The notes under the pieces are model-generated. The model was not told where the DNA came from and did no database searches. It was given only the letters and a program-made list of their open reading frames with translations. A stretch of DNA of 64,000 nucleotides from Ectocarpus siliculosus (Eukaryota > Sar > Phaeophyceae > Ectocarpales > Ectocarpaceae), in NCBI GenBank assembly GCA_000310025.1, contig FN649734.1, positions 3,372,711-3,436,710 on the forward strand, read 5' to 3'. Both the position numbers and the translations under genes were made by a program. Position 1 is the stretch's first letter. Each line of letters opens with the position of its first letter. Positions 48,001-58,986 of this stretch are shown here, one piece after another.

Positions 48001-51000
48001 TTGGAGCAGCGCTGATGAGACAATGAGGTAGAGGCAATCCAGATACAAACCGCACTCGGGAGAGCATTCATCTGCGGTTTCGTTGTCAGGGACGGTGTAC
48101 ACCACACAAGAGTCCTGAAAATGACAAACTACAGCCAAGCTACAGAAGGCATCCCGGACTACTCTCTGGCCCAGGGGGGGGGGGCAACGCAAAATACATA
48201 CCTCCACAATCGCCGCCGCATCGCCCTCCCGACCGCCGAGCTCCTGCGGGGTGTACACCCGACTAACGCAAAGAACCATCGGCCGGGCCGCGGACGCGTC
48301 TCCCTGCAACACGGCCTTGAGGCAGGGCTTCTTCGCGCGATCGAGCTCGACGCCGTACCTGTATCGCCGAACAAGAGTCGAATCCACGGAGCCCCCCCCC
48401 CGCGCGCGCGGGTCGTGCGGCACCAAGAGCATCAAGCGGGGTTAGGGGATGTTGCGTCGGGTGAGGAAAGGGGTAGCTGGAGACGCGTTGAGCGGCTGGT
48501 GGAACTCCGTTTTTCAAGTTACCGACGTTTGGCGTAGGCAGCGGGGGCACCAACCGTAGTCAGATGCTGCTCGAGAAGACATGAAATGTGTCGGCCGCAG
48601 TCAAGGGAAGGAGGAAACTAACTGTTCCGAAAACCACGGACGACGGAAAAAATAAACTCGGATGGATGCGCAACAAACATCGGTCCGTCGTCGGCGAAAC
48701 CGCGGGAAAAAAAAAACCAACAACACACGTTACAAAAAAAAAAAAAAAAAGCGGGGCGCCCACCGATACTGCAGCTGGCGAGCCAACCTCCCCGCCGTAA
48801 GGTAACCCCCGGGGAAGTGCTCGGGAAACCTCCTCTCCATTGCAGCCAGCTTCCACACGATCCACCTGTTGGGGAGAAGCAGCGATCAGGGGGGGTGTTG
48901 TGGACAATTGGATTCCTTGCGGGAAAATCTCTTGGACGTTTGAGGGGAAAACTTGCCCTCATCCAACCGCACGTCGGAAGGAGAAGCGCCGACACGTGGC
49001 TCGCTTGTCTAGAGGCAGTATACACCATCCCACCACGTTGTGATACTCAAGTTTCGCGAATAACGACTTTGGCCACAAAAAAAGCGTGTCGCTCGTGCTT
49101 CGCCGCATCTCGCCGACAACAAAAGAGCAGGGAATTCCCAAAACACTCGGCCATGCTCTTCACAACACGCCTCCTCGCTGTGGTCAACACCCGTCGAGCG
49201 TCAGCTTCATGTATTCAATAACCATCTCCGATAGTACCTCGTGTGGTTCTGCACCCAGATAGGCGTCGCCAGCTGCCCATCCCTGCCGCTCCGGAGCAGC
49301 TCTTCTCGGAAAGAACGTGGCGCTGCTTCCGCTGCGGCCGTCACCGACGGCCCTGATACCACCCCCCTTCCGCCCTCCTCACCCTCACCCGCCTCTAACC
49401 GCGAACAAGACTCGTCCCTCGCTGTCGCCGGCGGCGGCGGTGGCGGCGGGGACAGCCGCGGCATAAACGTCGACGATGAGGCAGCACCGGCGGGAGCCGG
49501 GGGTACGAAGCGGAGGGGTCGGCCGTCGGCCCCGAAGCAGAGATCGCTGGCGTTCTGCGCAGTGACCTGCCCTAGCAGCACCGCGACAGCGTTGGCGCTG
49601 CTGCCCGCCCCCTGCGGTTGCTTGCCTAGTGCCTCTCGCACTACGGCCGCCACCTCTCCCGTGGCCCCTGCTGCTGCGACGGGTGCCTTACCCAATCCCG
49701 TCCCGTTTCCTGTATCTCGACTTCCGTCGCCACAAAATGTGGCTCCGTGCTTGTGCGGCCCGCCTCCGGCCGCTGCTTCCTCCGTCTCGAGCGCCTTCGT
49801 CCCCCCAGCTGCGACCTCTCTATCCGATACATCGCCGCTGCCGGTGGCACCGCCGCCGCCACCGCCGGCACGCCAAATAGCCTGTTGCTGCGGGTGTCCT
49901 GGAATCTGCGGAGGCATGTCCAGAAGAGACGACAGCGGGAGGCGGCCTCCACGGCGGCGTCGCCAGATACGCTGCTCCGCTGTCGACTTTTCAGCACCGC
50001 CGCCAGTGGCAGCAGCAGCTGCGGCCACCTCCTCCTCCCCTGGAGAGCAAGCGGCGGCAGAGGTGCCACCGCCGCCGGCGAAGAGCATTCGCGACGCCGG
50101 ACAGCCGGGGGGAGCGGCGTTCTCATCGTCTGCCGGAGGGAGGGGCGGCGAGATCGAACGCCCCGCGGCCGCCGTCTTCCCCGTGCCCCGCTCCACGCCG
50201 CCCGAGCTGCTACCCTCGAAGACGCCCCCCGAGAGTCGCGAAGGGGATGGCCGGGGAAACGCTCCGCGCCCGCCGCCGCCGCTAACACGGAGGCCTCGAG
50301 GGCTCGTCAAGGCTCGCATCGGCGAAGGCACGGCTGCCGAACCAGCGGGTGTCGATTCCGACGCCGCCGTTGCTCCAGGCGAAGGACGCGGCCGTTTCAT
50401 GGCGTGCAGGCTGCCGCCGTAGCCGCCGCGGAACACTCGCCGCTTCGCGACCGACTTTGGGGTCGTAACGACACCGATTCCGCCGCCGCTTGTTCCACCG
50501 CCAGCGACCACGGGTGAAGGAGAAAATCCGCCGGCAGCAGCCATGGCAGAGCCAGCGCCGCCACCACTACCGCCACCGCAAAGGGGAGACGGGGAAGCAC
50601 GACGAGCGAGGAGCCTTCCTCGCGAGGATGATGGTGTCGTGAACCCACCGCCGCCACCGCCGCCAACCATGGCGGCGCCAGCGGCGGCGGAAGGCGGAAG
50701 CATGGCACCCTCCGCCCGTCCGGGCGGAGAGAAAGCAGTGCCGCTGCCTCCCGGTCGCCGCGACGATGAGGATGGTGTTCCAAGCAGGCGTTTCCGCGGG
50801 CCTTGATCCCGTTGGTTCTCCTTGTCGCCGGCGGCGGGCCTAGGGCCGGCTACAGCACAACCTCCTCGCGAAGAAGCGGGAGGGAAACCGCTCCGCGAAG
50901 AGCTGGGAGGAGCGGGGCTTGCCCCCGGGCTCGAAACATGATGTAGCGGGTTGGGACCAGTTCCGACGGCGGCGGCGGCGGCGGCGGGAGCGACGGGAGC

Positions 51001-51362
51001 GGAGGGTCCGGAGCCGTTCTCGTCCGCGGCAAACATCTGGCGCGCCCGCGCCAAGGCGGCGGGAGATACCTCAACCAACTTGCCCCTTCCGGTCGAAACA
51101 AACGCCACCTCCGGTCCCGCCACCGCCGGGACCCCTAGCTCCGCCAACGACCCCGCCAAGCCCGCTCCCGCCGATCCCGCCCCCGCCGCCGCTGCCACCG
51201 ATCGCTGGCGGAGGGTTTTCGTCGCATCCTCGCCCGCCCGCACTGGAAGGCGTAGCTGCCTCGCACTCCGTGAACATCTGCCGCGCCCGCTCTAGCGCCT
51301 CGGGGGAAACCTCGACACGCCTGCCACTCCCGGTCAAAAACCCTCCCACGCTGCCGCCGCTC

Positions 51363-51403
<41 letters not shown>

Positions 51404-54400
51404 CTCCGCGGGCGGTTTGGCATCCCCACCTGCCGAGCCGTTCCAGTCATGCTCTCCCTGGCGAGCATCAGACATGCCTGTGCCGGAAGCGGGGATAGCC
51501 AGACCCTGTGCGCCGGCAAGTTTGGTTGTAGATTGAGACAACGCCAGCGGCGCGCCTCGCCTCGCCGCCGCCGCCGCACCCTCTTGATCTCCCCGTTCGA
51601 CACCAGCCACGGCTTCAATTTCGTCTCCACTTGCATCGGCCAGGAGTCTTTTCGCCTTCAGCAACGCCTCGGCGGAGACATGGACGGGCCTTCCCCCGCC
51701 GGTGATAAACCCGGACGCCGCAGCCGTAGGGGGCGCCGGGGCTTCTGCCGCACCTCTCGGATCCGCTGCGGGACCCTCGTCCCTCAAGAAATCGACGTCT
51801 GCGCTACTCCTCCTCATCGTCTGCGGCTGTCGTCCGGAAGTCTGCGGCGTTGCTGTTGTTGTTGTGGCATTGGTAATGGAGCCGGCTTCGTTCTCTCCGG
51901 CCGACGCCTCTCCGGCGTCGTCGTCGTCGACAGCCTCGGCGAGCGTTTCGGCAGACCCTCCCGGTTTCGCTAGCCCTCCACCGTCGCCGGCGCCGCCGCC
52001 GTTGGTTGCTGAGGGTGGGGCTTTGGTCTCCTTTTCCTCCTCGGAAACCCCGACAACGCCGCCGCCGCCGCCAAGACCGCCACCGCCAACCCCTGCCCGC
52101 ACGGCGGTGGTGCCACCTCCACCACCACTACCGCTCGAAGCAGTATTTCTTCCTTTGCCGGCACTCGCTGCTGGTGGAACCGCTGCGATGACTCCCTCCC
52201 TAGCCGCGACACCCGCCGATGCATTCGTCGGTGAAGCCTCGGCTTGCCCCCGCAGCCCAGGCGCCGCCACGGGTCCGGGAATCCCATCCGTATCGCCCCG
52301 CGCTCGAGGCTTGCGGACGGCCGAGGGGCGTCGAAAAGGTTTGCCCCCTGACCCTGGAGTGGCCTGCTGGTGGCGCCGAGCGCCGGCGGCCGGTGGCCTG
52401 GAAGTGCGCAACCCTGTCGCCGGACTCTCCATCGCCTCGCCGCCACCGCCGGCGCCGCCGCCGTCGTCATTACCTTGGAAGAGGTGCTGGACCTTGGCCA
52501 AGGCCTCCGCAGAGACCGTCAGCGCTCGCCCTCGGCCCGTCTGGAACCCGCTGCCGCCGGTGGCCGGTGGCCTGGAAGTCCGCAACCCTGTCGCCGGACT
52601 CTCCATCGCCTCGCCGCCGCCGCCACCGCCGCCGCCGTCGTCGTTACCTTGGAAGAGGTGCTGGACCTTGGCCAAGGCCTCCGCAGAGACCGCCAGCGCT
52701 CGCCCTCGGCCCGTCTGGAACCCGCTGCAGCCGCTACCGCCGCCATCGCTATCGCCATCGTTGCCGCCCGTGAGGCCACCAGAGGATGATGCCGCCACAC
52801 CCGCCGCCGCGTTGTTCCCCCCTGCCGGGGCGGTGTTTCCTTTGAGGCGGGCGCCGTTCCTCCTGGTGGCCGGAGTAGCACTCGATGACGACCCCAGGTG
52901 CACGCTCGCCGACCCCGAACCTGCCGCGGCAGCAACAACAGCACTCGCCCCACCCTTGTTACCGCCACCGCCCGGTTGTTGCTCGGCGAACACGTGCTCC
53001 ACCTTCGCGAGCGCCTCCGCGGACACGGCCAAAGTCCTCCCCTTCGCTGTCTGGAAGGAACTTCTGCCCGCCGCCGCCGCTGCCGCCGCCGCGGGCGGGC
53101 ACCCCGCCTGGCCCTCCTTATTTGCGCTTGGTCCGCCCCCGCTTCCGCCGCTGCTGTCGTCTGCAACGTTGCAACTGCCGACGGCCATTCCTGTTTCTCG
53201 GCCTCTCGGCGATACCTTCGTTGTCCCACCCCTGCGGTCCGGCCCTTTCGCCGCCGCTGGCCTCGTCCCCCCAGAAAAAGACGCAGCCACTGCGTGCCTA
53301 CCGCCCGCCAGGGACGAGCCTTCTTCCTCTCCCCTGAAAAGGTGCTCGACCCTGACGAGCGCCTCCGCGGAGACGGCCACCGGTCTCCCACGTGCCGTGC
53401 GGAAGCCCACGTCGCGTGTTGGCGCCGACGACGCCGCTGTTGTTTCAGCACCGTTCGTCGAGCTGCTCTCGTGCTTGCCGAGTTCCCCTCCGGCCGCACT
53501 GCCCACGGCGGCCGTCCCACCGTCAACAACGGGGGTTCCGCCAGCGGCAACACCGCCCAGGCCGCCGCGCGACATCTCCCGCGCTACGCGGCCCGAGCTC
53601 ACAGCGCTACGCGGCCCACCACCATCACCGCCCGCTGCCCCCTCCCCTCCCGGAAGGGGTTCCTTGAAAATATGGCTTACCTTCGCCAGCGCCTCCGCGG
53701 ACACGGACAGCGGCCTCCCGCGCGCCGTCTGAAACCCGCTGCCGCCGACGTGCACGACGATGGGAACAAGGTCCGACGGGGGCCCCAGTCCTCCTGCGAC
53801 GTTCCCCGAAGCAGCGTCGCCGGTAGTCGGCGGGCAACGCGGCGGTTCAGGGCCCGGCGACTTCAAAGCCCCCCGCTGGTCTAAGCTGTCCGGCTTCCGT
53901 TGATCTTGCCGGTGGGATGGTGGATTCGGAGGCTTGCCTGCTGCGGACGGCCCGGCGCTTTGGGCAGCGCGAGGGTCACGGCTTCCGCACCCTCCTCCAG
54001 GTTTCGTCGGTTGTTGATGGCCCGAACCCGGGGACGGGGACGGGGCAGCAGCTCCGCCTCTAGCAGACAACGCGTGCTGCCGCGAGGACACAAAAGGCCG
54101 TGATGCGTTCGGCGAGGCCGCCCCAGCCACCCCACGTGCCGCTGCCGCCGTGGTCCGATCCGAGCTTGTCGTCGCCGCGTTCGTTGCAGCCGCCGCCGCC
54201 GCTGCCGCTTCCCGCCTGGCTGCAGCCTCGACGCGCCGTGCGGCAGCGTCCGCCGCGATCGCGAAGGGAGACGCGGGCAATGTCTTTGGCTCTCTTCTCT
54301 TACGACGGGGGGTCAGCATGGACCCGACGCCGGTCTCGTACGGGTTGGGCACCCAACCGGTCACCGGGGGGGGGCGCGATGGCGGCGGCGGCGACGGCAG

Positions 54401-56075
54401 GGTTTCCTTTTTCGCGGAAGGAGGCTGCTGCGGCGGCGATGAGGCGGGCTTGGTCTGGGCCGCTATCGTCGTTGTCGCCTTGACGGGGAGTTCCTCGCAG
54501 AGGGACCGCTGGAAGCTTAGCATGTCCGCGGCCGTTACGCCTCTCTGCCAGGCACCAGGGGGGCGCGTAGGCAATAATACAAGGGGGTCGTCAGCGAGAG
54601 GGGGAAGGGGGGGCGGAAAACGCACATACGTGGCTGATACAAGAAGCCACAAGGGGATGGAAAGCGCACATCAGTAGCCGATACAAGCAATACACACTGA
54701 AAAAACATTCCTACATAAACAGCGCAAGAAAAGCCACAGCGGTAGGTAGATCAATAGCGAGTTTCCGCCGCTGCGAAAGGTTAGGCGGCGGGGCTGGACG
54801 ACGCACCCGGTCGGCCTGTTCGCTGTCCGTCGCTTGGCTGTAGCCGGTCGGGAAGTAGTCGAAACCCGCACCCCATGATGACGGGGTCTGCGACCCCCCC
54901 TCCGACGGGCATAGCTGAGGGAACGGGTGTGAGGTGAAGCAGACGGCGCCAAAACGCCACAATAACGTAAGAAAAAGGGACGGCGGGGACAGAGAGCGGA
55001 TGGTAGTCATATAGGGTGTTGCCGAAAAGAAGTTATGAGCAGATCGTGTGCCGGGAAAGCGAATGCTTCCAAGATATCAGCGCACCTTTTGGCGGAGAGG
55101 AAAATTTCAAGTTCTTTGCACCCGAGAGCACCCGCGTGCGCATATACTTTTTGTATCATTCAAGTATCAACCACGAACGAAAAAATGGTGATTTCGCCGC
55201 CACTACTTCTGTACTTTTTAGGTCGGAGGCGACCCCACATTGAGCTAGAAAAGTGGTAGAAGCAAGTTGAAGCGACATACCATGGACGAGAAGACAAACA
55301 ATATACGGAGATCATTCCTTCCCGACAGTAACAGCCACATTCTCGATCTCATAAAAAAAAAACGCAAGAAAGAAACCAACCATCATTGCGCTATCCCTCC
55401 CAGGTTCTTCTCACCTCATCCGCCACCGCGTAGCTTTCCCCACCATCTTCGGAGGCACCACCGTTCTCCGCAGTAGAGGCGCTGTTGCCATCCAAGCGTT
55501 GGGCAGGAAGACGCCGGGGGCGGGCAGGCGTAACGGCTCCTCCTCCAGCAGCGCAAACACCTCCCGCGTCCGCCGCAGCTTGGTCTACCAAAACCCCTTG
55601 CGCGCATGCGGCCGCCGACTCCGGTCCCAATGCCGCCACGCTCGCATCACCACCAGCCGTCTGCATGACCTCGATCGCGTCATCTCCGCCGCCCGCAGCC
55701 GGTCTCTTGCCCGAGTCGTTCCCAAGCCCGACGACTCCGGCGGCGGGTTGTGTACCTCCCCCCACCGGACACGCCGTGCTCGTCTCGGTCGCTGCCGCAC
55801 CAGTTCCTGACGACGACGACGACGAGCCAGGCTGACTGGCCGCGCGGGAGCGACCTTCGAGGCGGCGCGCTTCCTCCGGGAGTCCATCCCGGCGCGGCGT
55901 CGTTGGAGAGGGCGCCGTTCGGGGGGATACCGGGGGTGGGACATCATTTACCGCATGGGCTCCAGAACCGCCTGCTTCACGATCGTCCCGGGGTGGAGTC
56001 GTGGCGCTCCGCCCGGGGTCTCCAGAACCCTTTGACGAAGGGTCGTCTGAAGGGGGCGGCTTCCGCCCTCGCACC

Positions 56076-56115
<40 letters not shown>

Positions 56116-58986
56116 AGCCTCCTCCACCGGGAGCTCGCTGCTCCTTCCGATAGCCAGGCTTCCTATCCGATCCCTCACCCTCCGAGGTATCCTTGCCGAG
56201 ATCCGCCGACAACGTCGGTGGAACTGCTGCTGAGCCCGAAACGTCCGCTAGGGCCGACGAACACGCCTCCGCAGCCACCGCCACAGACGTCTCCGCGTCG
56301 GTCGTGGGTGGTGGTGGTCGTGCGCCCGGGGATGGTCCGGTCTTCCTGCGGAGTGGGGCTTCGTCCCTGGCAGCCACAGCCGCTGCCGGGCCCCGCAAAC
56401 ACGACCCCTCTTCCTCCGTCGCGCCCTTCCTGGTCGGACCGACCACCGCCAACGCCACGGCTGCCCCTGCCTCCGGGGCTATCCCTGTAGCCGCCCCCGC
56501 AACACACGCCGAACGCGACGGCGATCCCCGACCAGACCGGTGGGCAGCTCCAGCACCACCTCCGCCGCCCGGCGGCGGCGGCGATTCCTGCATCGCCCCT
56601 GCAACAGCACCAGGCTGCTTATCATCCCGTTCGACAGGGGCCCACCGGCTGAGGGTCGTCCGCCTTCCTCCTCGCCGTGGCGCCGCCGTTGTTTGCTCCT
56701 CAGAGGACGGCTGCTGCGACTCGTGGACGGAAGGACGTTCCCCGCTCTGCGGCGCGCCCTCCGGCTCGGCTCTGCTGCGCCCCGTCGCCGCCGCCGGATC
56801 GCTGCCGTGGCCGGGGGAGTTCCTCGAGGTAGGAGGCGATGGCGCCCCCCCTAGTGATGGCCGCAGCGGCGCCTGGGGAGACGGCTGGGTCTCGGGTACG
56901 GACACGGCGCCCGCGCTGGTTTCATCCGCCGCCCGCCGTGCTCGGCTGTCTCCACAGAGAGTCGCCGCCGCCGCCGCCGCCGCCCCCGCCCCCGCCACGG
57001 CGCGGTCCGCAGAACAACCCCGAGGGCTTCGAGCCGCCCTTCCCTGACCCCCCCTTCCTGTCGCCGGAGCTGCTCGAGGAGGAGATCCTTGGGTCTCGGG
57101 GATAGATTCAGGAGGGCCCGCACTGGCGTTGGCGTTGGCGGTGGCGGTAGCGATCGGTGGAGTCTTTCTCGCGCTCCTGGTTCGGCGCCGCGTCGTTGTC
57201 GCGGCTGCTGCGACGGGGTAGTCTCGGCGGGAGGGCGCTTGCGGCGTCTCGGGGATGTGGGCGCAGACGTCCGCTTCCGCCACCGGCGTGGATCGAGGTG
57301 GTGGCGATGGAGACGACGGAGGCGGCGGCGATAATGTTGAGGCGCCGGGCTTGGCGAAACGCCGCGGCGGTGGCGATGGCGCGGGTTCGAGCGCCTCCGG
57401 GAGCGAGCCGGGGGGCGTCTCCAGGATGCACGATAACTTCGGGTGGGCGTGCGTGAAAAAAAGGTAAAGGTAAGAGGGCAAGGGGAGAGAGGAGGGGGGG
57501 AGGGGGGAGGGATAGGAGGGGAGAAAGAGGGAGAGAGAGACAAAGAAAGCGCAAGGGAGGGCGAGAGAGACAAGAATAGTATTAGGTTTGCACAAGAGAC
57601 GCCGCCGGACATACTCACCCTAACGGTGTGTACTACCCCCACGCGCGCATGGCAGTGGGTGATCTCTGACATCTTCCAGAACGACAATCGGCAGCGCGCG
57701 AGGGAAGGTGGTGGAACGCCAACATGCAGCTGCAGGCAGGAACCAACTGTGACGAACCGTAGCCCTTCATATAACTTGCGCGGTGACGCAACTCCAGCAC
57801 CCACATACCTGCGGAGAAGGCGTCTCCTGCAGCACCCCAGAGCCAGCGCCGTCACTACGGCCGCAAACGCTGCCGTTGGCGTCAGCTGCTTTGCCACGGC
57901 CACGCCGCGCGGTGCCCCCCGGGGTCTCCGCAGCACCGTCCAAGGCGTCTCCTCGCCCCCTGACCGTGTCGCCTTCACCAACCGCGGACCCCCCTTCACG
58001 GCGAGCGTCACCCCGCCCCGCCGACCTCTTCCCCGCCGCCCTGCCGGCCTTCTCGCCCCCACAACTCCTCTCCCCCCCCGGCGGCGGGGATTCATCCCCA
58101 GCCGGATGCCCCGAAGCGGACCTGCTGTCTTCTCCTACCCCCGTGCCGACGAAAGCGTCGCCGGCCGCAGATGGCGGCAGCGCCGCTCTTCCTGGCACGG
58201 CCGAGGAAGAAGTCTCACGCGGAGACGGCGCCGACGCGCGCCCCTCTTCTCCTCCAGGTCCCCCCGCGGCAACGGCTAGGACCCCCAGCGGGATCAGCTC
58301 CTCGAACAGGCCGCAGCCGCCGCTGTTGTTGCTGCTGCTGCTGCTGCTGCCGTGAGGAGGCGCGCCCCGGCGAACAGGAAGCGGAACTCGGATAGCGGCG
58401 GAGGATGCGCCGCTTTCGCCTACACCACCGCCGCTGCTGCTGTGTCGTCGTCGCCGTCGTCGCCTCGGACCCTCGCTGGAATCCCCCTCGGAAGCAGCAG
58501 CAGCAGCGGCGGCCAGGTCGACTGGCCCGGGGGTAGGCGTTGCTACCGCTGCCTCTCCTGCACTCCTGGCAGTGACCGCAACGGCAGGAGCAGCAGGAGC
58601 AGTGCTACTCATACTGGCGCTGGTGCTACTGCCATCGCCGCCCAAGAAGAGCTCCTGCAGGCGACGGGCCGGCACAGAAGCGGGCACCGACATCGTCGGT
58701 GCCGAAGCCGCCACCAGGCCGCTGCCGCCGACGTCGCTCCCTTCATGCAGGCGGTGGCCTGAGGCGGCATCACGTAGGTCGCCAAGGGAAGTCCGCTCCA
58801 GTCCGATATTTTCCTCGTCCTCACCGCTACCGCCGCCGCCGCCGGACTCACCAGCCCCCCCCCGGAGGATAGCCCTCGCCGCCGCCGCCTCCCCCGCCGC
58901 GTGTCTCCTGCTGTCTAATGTAGCGCGGCGCCGGCTGGGCGGGGGAAGGCTGACACCTCCGTCGAGCCTGGGAAAGCTGTGCGGAA
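39230..58986 (-). CDS. BRCA2: BRCA2 orthologue, giant recombination mediator
   Basis: At least 14 exons over ~20 kb. Order: disordered N-terminal exons (~58986-57809, 57436-55415); the BRC-repeat exon(s) (54544-49238) with eight BRC motifs; the DNA-binding domain over small exons (48865-48764, 48358-48202, 47786-47644, 46921-46620, 46090-45948, 45408-45292, 45045-44992, an uncertain exon near 44618, 44244-44155, 43821-43748, 43313-43008); and a last exon 42095-39230 with OB3 and a long Gly/Ala-rich tail. Nearly all DBD junctions agree in phase. BRCA2 binds RAD51 through BRC repeats and loads it on single-stranded DNA in the nucleus during homologous recombination. The protein is roughly 4,000 residues or more (human BRCA2 is 3418). 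The N-terminal exon set is the weak part: the phase of the ~58.98-kb exon does not match the candidate first exon at 59.8 kb. Confidence 0.93.
42875..42974. other. Sequence gap (100 N)
   Basis: A run of exactly 100 N, a conventional unknown-size gap, flanked on both sides by (C3-5T)n low-complexity sequence. It lies in the BRCA2 intron between 43008 and 42095, so no coding sequence seems lost. Confidence 0.99.
43008..43821 (-). CDS. BRCA2: BRCA2 exons for end of tower and OB2
   Basis: Exon 43821-43748 (VMEGLRQKAMDERLRSVDG) continues the returning tower helix. It joins in phase 2 to exon 43313-43008, which has RQLITLRVACVCPHA, a long Ala/Arg/Gly insert, then ISAVVKVWAPNEATAGLLL and EGAVLRLH. 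This matches OB2 (human KLRIVSYS...[20 protein letters not shown]). The donor (CACAG|GTGAAA) lies just before the sequence gap. Confidence 0.88.
43434..43482 (-). repeat. Relic copy of an exon start in the adjacent intron
   Basis: The plus-strand stretch at 43434-43482 (GCACGCAAGCCACGTGCAGC...GGTTGCCTGGACGG) matches 43278-43322 (GCACGCCACGCGCAGCGTGA...AGTTGCCTGGATGG). The latter covers the acceptor and first codons of the BRCA2 43313 exon. The copy keeps a CGTCCAG|GCAACC acceptor-like site, but its frame is broken. Confidence 0.65.
44155..46090 (-). CDS. BRCA2: BRCA2 exons for OB2 entry and tower coiled coil
   Basis: Exon 46090-45948: VVVLRRYPALYMSGG, then a Gly-rich linker and RVLSEAEEE. 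Exon 45408-45292: RSLHLARMQRIMETEAAGM. Exon 45045-44992: VMRELEEALPDSFRRMRE. Exon 44244-44155: AENPSSFFEALPAEGRKEV and WRERHQQAR. The order and charge pattern follow the tower helices of animal BRCA2 and all these junctions are phase 0. One exon between 44992 and 44244 is needed. A segment starting at 44618 (EPAVPAEVDLESLEEDRKQ) is a candidate, but I could not find a donor in the right phase. The 44155 end needs a GT donor of poor match or a GC donor. Confidence 0.8.
45695..45920. repeat. Two ~115-bp tandem repeat units
   Basis: GTGTAGGGTCA(T/C)GGCTGA(C/G)GTGTGTTTC, GTCGATTT(C/T)TCAAAT, ATCGCCAATATC and ACGGCTTGTTTC recur in order in both units (starting ~45708 and ~45826). Intronic in BRCA2, just downstream of the 46090-45948 exon on its strand. 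Confidence 0.85.
46620..48865 (-). CDS. BRCA2: BRCA2 exons for helical domain end and OB1
   Basis: Exon 48865-48764: WIVWKLAAMERRFPEHF, nearly identical to the helical-domain core of animal BRCA2. Exon 48358-48202: YGVELDRAKKPCLKAVLQG and ARPMVLCVSRVYT. Exon 47786-47644: VTDGWYPIDAALDGALAHFL, then GKIAPGTKLAIANAALG. Exon 46921-46620: a Thr/Gly-rich insert, RLRLAVNSCRRARWDARLGFF and EPAALEVPLCTVVPG. Phases run 2-2-0-2-1 without conflict. Together these form OB1, the face that also binds DSS1 in animals. Confidence 0.93.
49238..54544 (-). CDS. BRCA2: BRCA2 BRC-repeat region
   Basis: Eight BRC motifs (minus strand, approximate ends): 53744-53663 GFQTARGRPLSVSAEALAKV; 53409-53327 GFRTARGRPVAVSAEALVRV; 53060-52977 SFQTAKGRTLAVSAEALAKV; 52727-52641 GFQTGRGRALAVSAEALAKV; 52552-52470 GFQTGRGRALTVSAEALAKV; 51712-51639 GFITGGGRPVHVSAEALLKA; 51347-51266 GFLTGSGRRVEVSPEALERA; 51105-51018 STGRGKLVEVSPAALARARQ. 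Each is followed by a LF/IF/MF-acidic end. The FxTA half that docks into RAD51 is kept in the first three and changed to FxTG or FVST in the rest. Reading switches frame between 51266 and 51105. A donor TCCA|GTGCGG and an acceptor GGTGGCAG|CG would make a 52-base intron in the right phase. The region ends at IWVQNHTR (49238). Confidence 0.92.
52390..52737 (-). repeat. Tandem duplication of one BRC unit (174 bp)
   Basis: Two nearly identical 174-bp (58-codon) units start at 52390 and 52564 on the plus strand (CCGGTGGCCTGGAAGT...). They encode the fourth and fifth BRC motifs with their linkers. Differences are a handful of bases. Confidence 0.95.
55415..57436 (-). CDS. BRCA2: BRCA2 N-terminal exon, disordered
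   Basis: 674 codons, opening after an AG at 57438-57437 (LSCILETPPGSLPEALEP) and ending at GATGAG|GTGAGA. It joins in phase 0 to the BRC exon (RGVTAADMLSFQRSL). The composition is Pro/Ala/Gly/Ser-rich with a poly-Gln of about 12 from (CAG)n at ~56112-56073. Short motifs of the form [LIV]-x-E-T-[PQ] recur: ILETP, IPETP, IPETQ, VPETQ. Attribution to the BRCA2 gene rests on phase and on the open frame being bounded by splice sites; no BRCA2-specific motif is present. Confidence 0.65.
57809..58986 (-). CDS. BRCA2: BRCA2 upstream exon (probable)
   Basis: An open frame from about 58986 (acceptor CGCACAG) to the donor CCGCAG|GTATGT. It includes ENIGLERTSLGDLRDAASGH, ARRLQELFLGGD and GLFEELIPLGVLAVAA, ending in GVLQETPSPQ, which joins in phase 0 to the 57436 exon. 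It is Ser/Gly/Ala-rich with a (CTG)n-encoded Ser run near 58325-58350. If translation started here the first in-frame ATG would be at ~58693 (MSVPASVPARR). Confidence 0.55.
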
